Of a stretch of DNA of 13,665 nt, positions 1 to 5,406 are shown piece by piece. Numbering within the stretch: the first letter of the stretch is position 1; each line of letters opens with the position of its first letter. Below the pieces are notes generated by a model. The model worked only from the letters and a program-made list of their open reading frames with translations, ran no database searches and was not told the origin of the DNA. The DNA comes from Undivivens sp041654215 (GTDB lineage Bacteria > Omnitrophota > Gorgyraeia > Gygaellales > Profunditerraquicolaceae): NCBI GenBank assembly GCA_041654215.1, contig JBAZDY010000038.1, positions 1 through 13,665 on the forward strand, written 5' to 3'. Made by a program: the position numbers and the translations under genes.

Positions 1-15
1 CCGCCGCCTGATCAG

Positions 16-88
16 CAGGGGCGGAGGGACTTGAACCCCCAGGACAGGATTTGGAGTCCCGCCGTTTAGCCAATTAACGGACGCCCCT
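16..88 (-). tRNA. tRNA-Trp (anticodon CCA)
   Basis: A complete 73-nt cloverleaf folds on the minus strand. The acceptor arms AGGGGCG (88-82) and CGCCCCT (23-17) pair fully, with G at 16 as discriminator. The anticodon stem CGGGA/TCCTG encloses the loop CTCCAAA, giving anticodon CCA, which reads UGG. The T-arm loop TTCAAGT closes with G-rich and C-rich arms. The 3' CCA is not encoded, so it must be added by a CCA-adding enzyme. It is the last gene of the tRNA-Thr/rpmG unit. Its first two bases are also the last two bases of the rpmG stop codon. Confidence 0.95.
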
Positions 89-236
89 ATTTGGTCTCTT
101 TATGCGGCGAGTGTTTCCTGCACACCCTGCAGAACTTCTTCAGTTCGAGTTTATCCTGATGCTTTTTTTTATTTTTTGTGGTGGTGTAGTTCTTATTCTT
201 GCAGACCGTACATTCCACCGTGATTATTTCTCGCAT
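87..236 (-). CDS. rpmG: 50S ribosomal protein bL33
   Basis: This short gene encodes a 49-residue basic protein starting MREIITVECTVCKNKNYTTT, which is typical of bacterial L33. The protein belongs to the large ribosomal subunit. Two CxxC pairs (C9/C12 and C36/C39) mark the zinc-ribbon, cysteine-containing (C+) form. The ATG at 236 is preceded by an AGGCG-like ribosome binding site about 7 nt away. The TAG stop at 87-89 overlaps the 5' end of tRNA-Trp by two bases, so mRNA and tRNA must be separated from one transcript. The tRNA-Thr, rpmG, tRNA-Trp order usually continues to secE and nusG, which would lie off the left edge. Confidence 0.95.
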   Translation of the reverse strand: MREIITVECTVCKNKNYTTTKNKKKHQDKLELKKFCRVCRKHSPHKETK

Positions 237-288
237 GATTTTTCGCCTGTTCTTCTCGGTACCGGTTAAACCTTACGGGAAATTTCTA

Positions 289-361
289 AGCTGGAGACGG
301 GAATTGAACCCGTGACCCCGTCCTTACCAAGGACGTGCTCTACCAACTGAGCTACTCCAGC
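289..361 (-). tRNA. tRNA-Thr (anticodon GGT)
   Basis: A 73-nt cloverleaf lies on the minus strand. Acceptor arms GCTGGAG (361-355) and CTCCAGC (296-290) pair perfectly, with T at 289 as discriminator. The D arm is GCTC...GAGC. The anticodon stem CGTCC/GGACG encloses TTGGTAA, giving anticodon GGT (reads ACC and ACU). The T arm is ACGGG-TTCAATT-CCCGT. The CCA end is not encoded. This is the first gene downstream of the strong promoter at 515-543. In many bacteria tRNA-Thr(GGT) sits just before tuf; here rpmG follows instead. Confidence 0.95.
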
Positions 362-415
362 GACGGGACATCACGATTGATCGCCAACTTCCGGAGAAAC
401 AAAAAAACTCACCCA

Positions 416-440
416 TTAAGAATTCCTGCGGGATTCTTAA
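416..440 (-). other. Leader hairpin upstream of tRNA-Thr
   Basis: The 25-nt inverted repeat pairs TTAAGAAT with ATTCTTAA (8 bp). It continues with CC/GG across a one-base bulge and ends in a very small loop. It lies in the transcribed leader between promoter and tRNA-Thr. A run of seven T follows 8 nt further downstream on the transcript, too far away for a standard intrinsic terminator. It could be a processing or attenuation signal, but the sequence alone does not decide this. Confidence 0.4.
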
Positions 441-514
441 AACTGGAAAGCCTGCGTTGATTTTATGTCCGTTATTTCTACAGGCAGTACCCTTTGGGGC
501 GATGTAGATAGTAG

Positions 515-543
515 AATATATAGTAAAAAGTCTCCGTTGTCAA
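515..543 (-). promoter_or_regulatory. Sigma-70 promoter of the tRNA-Thr/rpmG/tRNA-Trp unit
   Basis: Read on the minus strand, a perfect -35 box TTGACA (543-538) is followed by a 17-nt spacer and a -10 box TATATT (520-515), one base from consensus. The predicted start is near 508, leaving a leader of about 147 nt before tRNA-Thr at 361. Near-consensus boxes with ideal spacing fit the strong expression expected of a stable-RNA operon. A T-rich tract lies just upstream of the -35 on the minus strand rather than an obvious A-rich UP element. Confidence 0.85.
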
Positions 544-593
544 TGTTTTTTTTAATAAAATTTAACCAAACCGCGAAAATTCCCGGCTTTCAA

Positions 594-658
594 AAGACAT
601 TTTTCCGGCATCTTACGACACGGGGTTAATCAAGCAAGAAACCCCGGGCCCATGTCTT
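594..658. repeat. Nested inverted repeats downstream of rsmA
   Basis: An inner dyad CGGGGTT (621-627)/AACCCCG (640-646) has 7 bp and a 12-nt loop. It is enclosed by an outer dyad AAGACAT (594-600)/ATGTCTT (652-658), also 7 bp. This could form a branched structure at the end of the rsmA transcript. No T-run follows directly, so a factor-independent terminator is not demonstrated. Confidence 0.35.
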
Positions 659-664
659 GAGCAG

Positions 665-695
665 TTCGACAGGCCCACTACTGAAGCCCGTCGAA
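665..695. repeat. REP-like palindrome
   Basis: Arms TTCGACAGGC (665-674) and GCCCGTCGAA (686-695) are inverted copies with one mismatch around an 11-nt loop. The motif lies 21 bp beyond the rsmA stop. Motifs with TTCGACAGGC arms are, from memory, frequent dispersed extragenic palindromes in many bacterial genomes. Only one copy was seen in this window. Confidence 0.5.
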
Positions 696-716
696 GGATC
701 AGCCCGGAGAACTTCA

Positions 717-1568
717 TTAGGCGGGACCGGGCGGCGGCCGAGCGGAGGGATTTTTACGCAGGGTCAAAGAGTATTTCGCAAGTTCTATGAAATCGTCCGG
801 AGAAAGGACCTCTCCCCTGGCCTGGGCGGGTATCCCCTTATCCTGCAGGAAGCGCTCCAATTCTTCGCGCTCTATGAGGTCTTTAAGGGTATTTTTCAAC
901 ATTTTCCGCCTTTGCCCGAACGCGGCCGCAGCCAGACGGAAAAAAATCTTTTGCGCTTCCCCTTCCAGCGGGAGGGTTTTTCTGGGAATAAGCCTGACGA
1001 AACAGGAATCCACCTTGGGCACGGGGTAAAAACAGGAGTTCTTTATCTTAAAAAGCACCGCGGCATCGCCGTAATACTGCGCGAAAAGGCTCAAGGGGCC
1101 GTATTCATCGCTTCCGGCCTGCGCGCACAACCTTTGACCATACTCCAGTTGCACGGTAAGATATATCTCCGAAACCAGCCCCCGGCCCTCAAGCAGAAGT
1201 TTTTCCAGAATGGGGGAAGCGATATAATAAGGAATATTACCTACCGCCTTCAATCCCCTCTCTCCGCCCGCCAAGAAAGAATCGTAAAGAGACCGTATGT
1301 TAAGCTTCAGGATGTCCGAGTTGATTACCCGGACGTTGTCCCTGCCGGACACCACACGGCCGAGCTCAGGGAGCAGGTCGCAATCTATTTCCACCGCCGC
1401 GACCTCGGCATCCGTCTCGGCCAGCAGAGTTGTCAACTCGCCCTTGCCCGCCCCGATTTCCAGCACGCGGTCTCCGCGTTCCAAACCGCAGGCGAACGCG
1501 ATCCTTCTCAACACGTTCCTGTCCACCAGGAAATTCTGCCCTAGTTTCTTTTTAGGTTTAATGCGCAT
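717..1568 (-). CDS. rsmA: 16S rRNA dimethyladenosine transferase (RsmA/KsgA)
   Basis: The enzyme uses S-adenosylmethionine to dimethylate two adjacent adenosines near the 3' end of 16S rRNA during 30S maturation. The 283-residue protein shows GQNFL at 10-14, the SAM-binding motif EIGAGKGELT at 37-46, VEID at 59-62, the catalytic-loop motif NIPYY at 111-115 (usually NLPYY), PVPKVDS at 182-188 and FGQRRKML at 217-224. The length matches the family. The ATG at 1568 was chosen because family homology begins at RIKPKKKLGQNF. The frame stays open to 1970, but that extension lies inside pdxA and is arginine-rich nonsense. The start overlaps the 3' end of pdxA by 28 nt, which suggests translational coupling. 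The proline-rich tail ARPPPGPA is unremarkable. Confidence 0.95.
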   Translation of the reverse strand: MRIKPKKKLGQNFLVDRNVLRRIAFACGLERGDRVLEIGAGKGELTTLLAETDAEVAAVEIDCDLLPELGRVVSGRDNVRVINSDILKLNIRSLYDSFLAGGERGLKAVGNIPYYIASPILEKLLLEGRGLVSEIYLTVQLEYGQRLCAQAGSDEYGPLSLFAQYYGDAAVLFKIKNSCFYPVPKVDSCFVRLIPRKTLPLEGEAQKIFFRLAAAAFGQRRKMLKNTLKDLIEREELERFLQDKGIPAQARGEVLSPDDFIELAKYSLTLRKNPSARPPPGPA

Positions 1569-2497
1569 TTTACCGCCAGCCGCACGGCGCACGCCAGAGA
1601 AGAAGGGTCTTCTAAACCCGGTCTGTCGGCGATATCGAAAGCAGTGCCGTGCAAAGGAGAAGTCCGAACATATGGAAGCCCGATTGTAAGATTGACGCCG
1701 GAACCGGCTCCGGTAATCTTCAAAGGAATCATTGCCTGGTCGTGATACATCGCTACCACGCAGTCGTATCTGCCGCTGAGCGCCCGCGCAATGGCTGTGT
1801 CCGCGGCAAGCGGACCGTCTATCCCGCCGAACTTCGAACGCAGGCAGGCGGTTTCGGGAGCCAGCAGACGGACTTCTTCGTCGCCTATTACGCCGTTGTC
1901 GCCCGCGTGCGGATTGACGCCGCAGACCGCCAGCCGCGGAGAGGCGATACGGAACATCCCTTTCAGGCAACGCCGCACGGAGGTCACCGTCGAGGTAAGC
2001 CTTCCCGGTTTTATGGCCTGCGCGGCTTTCCGCAGCGGCAGATGCCTGGTGAGAACGACAAAACGCAGTTTATCGTTAAGCAGCAGCATCTCCGCTTCCG
2101 CCGCTCCCGACTTCCAGGCCAGGTATTCGGTATGTCCCGGCCATTTGAAACCAGCGGCATTGACCGCTTCCTTGGAAATGGGACAAGTGACCAAACAGTC
2201 ATATCTGCCGGCGGAGAGTCCTGCGCAGGCGGCCTCCAGGTATTCCATACAAGCGCGCCCGTTGAGCGGACTGATCCTGCCGAAAGAAAAGCCTTTTGCC
2301 GGGACATTATCCAGGTCTTCCAAACGGACGCCCTGCGGCAGCCGGTAACCGCGCGGCAGCATGGAAAGGACACGCGCGCTGCCGATCACCGTGAAATCAG
2401 CCCGCAGGCGGCAGTCCCCTAAAGCCCTGCCGATTATGCCGGGACCGATTCCGGAAGGGTCACCCATCGTCACGCACACTCTTATTCTTCCTGCCAT
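1541..2497 (-). CDS. pdxA: 4-hydroxythreonine-4-phosphate dehydrogenase (PdxA)
   Basis: The enzyme oxidises 4-phosphohydroxy-L-threonine with NAD in the DXP-dependent branch of pyridoxal 5'-phosphate synthesis. The 318-residue protein has TMGDPSGIGP at 10-19, PISKEAV at 106-112, GHTEYL at 121-126, GVNPHAGDNG at 193-202, YHDQAMIPLK at 251-260 and the C-terminal block LPYVRTSPLHGTAFDIA at 274-290. Metal-ligand histidines are expected at H122, H197 and H252 by homology. The usual glutamate after GIGP is glycine here. An in-frame TTG at 2530 would add 11 residues and overlap the upstream gene, but it lacks a ribosome binding site. The ATG at 2497 gives the standard N-terminus and sits 22 nt after the chaperone gene. 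PdxA followed by RsmA, often with a SurA-type gene upstream, is a known arrangement (surA-pdxA-rsmA in enterobacteria). Confidence 0.94.
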   Translation of the reverse strand: MAGRIRVCVTMGDPSGIGPGIIGRALGDCRLRADFTVIGSARVLSMLPRGYRLPQGVRLEDLDNVPAKGFSFGRISPLNGRACMEYLEAACAGLSAGRYDCLVTCPISKEAVNAAGFKWPGHTEYLAWKSGAAEAEMLLLNDKLRFVVLTRHLPLRKAAQAIKPGRLTSTVTSVRRCLKGMFRIASPRLAVCGVNPHAGDNGVIGDEEVRLLAPETACLRSKFGGIDGPLAADTAIARALSGRYDCVVAMYHDQAMIPLKITGAGSGVNLTIGLPYVRTSPLHGTAFDIADRPGLEDPSSLACAVRLAVKCALNLKRN

Positions 2498-2519
2498 GGT
2501 TTCCGTCGACCCGGGATTC

Positions 2520-3413
2520 TTATTCAACAACGTTTAGTTTAATGTAGGCCTTCGTTTTCAATTTATCCAGCCAGGAGGCCAGCCCCTCCTGGAATTTCCT
2601 CGTGAAAAGTATATCCCTGATATCCTCTCTGACTTCATCCAGCTTTTGGCTGCGCGGTTCGACGATACCGGTGACCCTGAAAACGTAAAACTCGTTCTCC
2701 GCCTTCAACGGATAAGAAAACTCGCCGGTCTTTAAGCTGAAGACCACGTCCTCTATGTTCTTTTTAAACTGCCCGTTCTTGAATAACTGCAACGTGCCGG
2801 GATTCATCCCGACGGCGGCGGCGGCTTCCCCGAATCCTTTTGCGTCCTTTAAAGCGGCATAAAACTTAGCCGCTTTGTCTTCTTCCCGGGTAACGATATA
2901 TTCCACGCTGCGCTGCTCGGGCAGTTCGAACAGCTTCTTATCTTCCTCGAAATACAAAGTTATCTCCTGCGGATCAACGTTGACCCGGCTCTTTACCTGC
3001 TTATTTATAACCTCGTACATCAGCATCTGTTCCCTGATTTTGTCTTCGAGGTCCGACTGGACGAGCCCCTGCTCCCGCAAAGTCTGCTGGAACACCGCCT
3101 CGGAAGGATATTTGCTTTTTATATCCTCCACCCTGGCCTTGACCCGCGCTTCATCGGCTTTCAACCCGCTTCTCCTGGCCTCCTGAAGTATCAACCGGTC
3201 CTCTATAAGCTTGGCCAGCAGTTCCTGCCTGCTCTTAACCCGGGCACCCTGCTCCTGCATGCCGGCGAACGCGGCGTAATCGTTCAACTCCTTGAGAGTA
3301 ATTATATCCTTGTTCACTATCGCGGCGATACTGTCCGGCGCCGCGCAGGAAGAACCTGGGACAAGGAATGAAACCAGCAGCATGATCGCTCCTATCGATT
3401 TATTGAATCTCAT
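2520..3413 (-). CDS. SurA/PpiC-like periplasmic chaperone with degenerate parvulin domain
   Basis: The 297-residue protein starts with a signal sequence (positive MRFNKS, then a hydrophobic stretch at 8-20). Cysteine 23 in PGSSC could be lipidated, but G at -3 makes the lipobox poor. Residues about 28-160 match a SurA N-terminal chaperone fold (SIAAIVNKDIITLKELNDY, then helices with the LLAKLIEDRLILQEA motif). Residues about 163-250 resemble a parvulin (PpiC) domain, with VFSLKTGEFSYPLK as its best-preserved part. The catalytic histidine after the first strand and the GGDLG-type loop are not visible, so isomerase activity is doubtful. The ATG at 3413 has GGGAGAAA as ribosome binding site and overlaps mfd by 14 nt. 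The likely role is outer-membrane protein folding. The surA-pdxA-rsmA order supports the assignment. Confidence 0.8.
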   Translation of the reverse strand: MRFNKSIGAIMLLVSFLVPGSSCAAPDSIAAIVNKDIITLKELNDYAAFAGMQEQGARVKSRQELLAKLIEDRLILQEARRSGLKADEARVKARVEDIKSKYPSEAVFQQTLREQGLVQSDLEDKIREQMLMYEVINKQVKSRVNVDPQEITLYFEEDKKLFELPEQRSVEYIVTREEDKAAKFYAALKDAKGFGEAAAAVGMNPGTLQLFKNGQFKKNIEDVVFSLKTGEFSYPLKAENEFYVFRVTGIVEPRSQKLDEVREDIRDILFTRKFQEGLASWLDKLKTKAYIKLNVVE

Positions 3414-5349
3414 TTTCTCCCACCCCTGCTTTCTTGTAGACCGCGACCGCTTCACGAAGAAGCCTGCAATAAAGGTCAAAACCGACCGCCGCGATAAAAC
3501 CGTGTTGTTCCAGACCGAGCACGTTCCCGGCCCCTCTTATCTCCAGATCTTCCATCGCTATGCTGAAACCTGCGCCAAGCTGGGAATACTTCTCTATGGC
3601 GTTCACTCTTTTGATGCCGTCGGCTCCGGCCGCGCCGGAATGCGGCAGAAGCAGATAGGCGTAGGCCTGTTTGTCGAACCTGCCCACGCGGCCGCGCAGT
3701 TGATGCAGGTCCGAGAGACCGAAGGTATGGGCGTTGTTGATGATGATCGTATTCGCCCTGGGAACGTCAATACCGGTCTCGATGATCATCGTGCAGAAGA
3801 GCACGTCGAACTTGCCGCCGAAGAAACCGGACACGACCGCTTCAAGCTCCGCGGCCGGCATCTGCCCGTGCCCGACCGCGCACCTGACGGAACCCGGCAG
3901 GCCGGCCGCGACCTTTTCTTTGAGTTTCTCCAGATCGCGGATGCGGTTGTGCACGAAATAGACCTGCCCGCCCCTGCGCAGTTCAGCGGAGATCGCCTCC
4001 CGGATAAGGTCTTCGTCATATTTTACCACAACCGTCTTAACAGGCAACCGGTTTTGAGGAGGGGTGTTTATGACCGACATCTCCTTTACGTTCATCAGGC
4101 TCATATACAGCGTGCGCGGTATGGGTGTGGCTGTGAGCGTGAGGACATCGGTAGAGACCCTGTACATCTTCAGTTTCTCCTTCGCCCTGACCCCGAAACG
4201 CTGTTCCTCGTCTATAATCAATAGCCCCAGATTCTTGAACTTGACATCCTCCGAAAGCAGGCGGTGCGTGCCAATGACGATATCGGCCGCCCCGGAGGCT
4301 ATCTCGGAAACTATCCCGGCCTGTTCTCCGCGGGAGCGGAAACGCGAAAGCATGCGCACGTTGAACGGGAAGTCCGTTAGGCGCGAGGTAAAATTAGCGT
4401 AATGCTGCTCGGCGAGGATAGTGGTCGGCACGAGATAAGCCACCTGCCTGCCGTCCATCACCGCCTTGAAGGCCGCGCGCATGGCGACCTCGGTCTTCCC
4501 GTAACCCACGTCACCGCAAAGCAGCCTGTCCATCGGCCGTCCGGACTCCATATCGTCCTTGACCCTGGAGACGGCCTTCGCCTGGTCCGGCGTCTCTCGA
4601 AAGGGAAAGGACCGCTCGAATTTATTCTGCCATTCTCCGTCCGGGGAATAGGCGAACCCTTTGACGCTGCGCCGCATCGCCTCCAGCGACACCAGCTCCA
4701 TGGCAAGCTTGCGCACCGCCTTTCTCGCGCGCTCCTTGACCCTCTGCCACTGCCTGCCGCCCAGACGGTAAAGCCTGGGCCTGCGCACCTGAAAGGCGAT
4801 GTATTTCTGGACCAGATACATCTGCTCCACCGGGACGTAAAGTTTCTCGCTCCGGTCGTATTCTATGACCAGGTGATCGACCGGCTGTCCGCCGGAGGAT
4901 ATCTTTTTCATCCCCAGGAACCTGCCTATGCCGTGGCGGTTATGCACCACATAATCGCCGCGCTTCAAATCGAGGAAATTAAACAACGGAGAGTCCTCGC
5001 CGAAGGCAACGGCGGGCAGACGCGCCTTGCCGCTGAAAGGCAAAATGATCGCCATCCGGTGTTCCCAGGTCTTCTCTCCCGTGGACGGCTCGAAGGTATA
5101 GAGCCCGGAAAGCCTGTCCAGGTCGAAATTGAGTCTCAAAGGCAGTTCAAAGGTGGAGGGGAAAACGTCAATCACCTCGCCCCGGCGGGCGAAATCCCCT
5201 TCCTCCGCCACCGCATCCTGCCGTTTATAACCGAGCCGCGCCAGCGCCGAACATATGGCCTCGGGGCCAGCGTCATAACCGGGATAAAGTTTCAGAAAAT
5301 CGAAAGCGGAATCTTCTAACTGAGCGGGACGATGATATGCTGCGGGCAT
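3400..5349 (-). CDS. mfd: Transcription-repair coupling factor (Mfd), compact form
   Basis: Mfd is a DNA translocase that binds stalled RNA polymerase, pushes it off DNA and normally recruits UvrA. This protein has 649 residues against about 1,150 for the family. Residues about 11-104 match the end of the UvrB-like module. GDYVVHNRHGIGRF (131-144) opens the RNA-polymerase-interaction domain. The translocase follows with FPFRETPDQ (248-256), Walker A GDVGYGKTE (279-287), DEEQ (380-383), TATPIPRT (406-413), ETGIDVP (524-530) and HQLRGRVGR (549-557). Homology ends near IRGAGNVLG and GFDLYCRLL, without the C-terminal D7 domain. D1a/D2 and D3 are also missing. The ATG at 5349 directly follows an in-frame TAA and has no good ribosome binding site. 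Only 57 nt separate it from secDF, so the missing N-terminus is not encoded upstream. It may be a naturally minimal Mfd or an eroding gene, although its frame is intact. Confidence 0.88.
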   Translation of the reverse strand: MPAAYHRPAQLEDSAFDFLKLYPGYDAGPEAICSALARLGYKRQDAVAEEGDFARRGEVIDVFPSTFELPLRLNFDLDRLSGLYTFEPSTGEKTWEHRMAIILPFSGKARLPAVAFGEDSPLFNFLDLKRGDYVVHNRHGIGRFLGMKKISSGGQPVDHLVIEYDRSEKLYVPVEQMYLVQKYIAFQVRRPRLYRLGGRQWQRVKERARKAVRKLAMELVSLEAMRRSVKGFAYSPDGEWQNKFERSFPFRETPDQAKAVSRVKDDMESGRPMDRLLCGDVGYGKTEVAMRAAFKAVMDGRQVAYLVPTTILAEQHYANFTSRLTDFPFNVRMLSRFRSRGEQAGIVSEIASGAADIVIGTHRLLSEDVKFKNLGLLIIDEEQRFGVRAKEKLKMYRVSTDVLTLTATPIPRTLYMSLMNVKEMSVINTPPQNRLPVKTVVVKYDEDLIREAISAELRRGGQVYFVHNRIRDLEKLKEKVAAGLPGSVRCAVGHGQMPAAELEAVVSGFFGGKFDVLFCTMIIETGIDVPRANTIIINNAHTFGLSDLHQLRGRVGRFDKQAYAYLLLPHSGAAGADGIKRVNAIEKYSQLGAGFSIAMEDLEIRGAGNVLGLEQHGFIAAVGFDLYCRLLREAVAVYKKAGVGENEIQ

Positions 5350-5363
5350 TTAGTCAAGCAGCG

Positions 5364-5387
5364 GCCCCCGGCTTAAAAGCCGGGGGC
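5364..5387. repeat. GC-rich palindrome between secDF and mfd
   Basis: A perfect 9-bp dyad GCCCCCGGC/GCCGGGGGC encloses the loop TTAAAA. It occupies nearly half of the 57-nt gap between secDF and the truncated mfd start. No T-run follows on either strand, so it is not a classical intrinsic terminator. A strong hairpin here could protect the secDF mRNA end or reduce read-through into mfd. Confidence 0.6.
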
Positions 5388-5406
5388 TCTGCGCGTAGGG
5401 GACCGA

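Larger units (their letters stand above)
362..716. other. Non-coding gap between rsmA and tRNA-Thr
   Basis: This 355-bp stretch contains no credible gene. From left to right it holds the tRNA-operon leader (362 to about 508), the promoter (515-543), an A/T-rich tract (544-572), nested inverted repeats (594-658) and a REP-like palindrome (665-695) just beyond the rsmA stop. The rsmA transcript probably ends here, but I found no hairpin directly followed by a U-tract. Confidence 0.7.

Noticed and set aside
657..1544. Plus-strand open frame of 295 codons opposite rsmA
   Set aside because: It is a shadow of rsmA on the other strand. The predicted protein has no recognisable motif and the start lies within a REP-like region.
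1569..1970. Long N-terminal extension of rsmA
   Set aside because: The extension lies inside pdxA, is arginine-rich and lacks family similarity. RsmA homology begins at the ATG at 1568.
2498..2530. TTG start for pdxA
   Set aside because: It has no ribosome binding site, would overlap the upstream gene, and adds residues absent from the family. The ATG at 2497 fits better.
5364..5387. Intrinsic terminator after secDF
   Set aside because: The stem is strong but neither side is followed by a T-run, which an intrinsic terminator requires.
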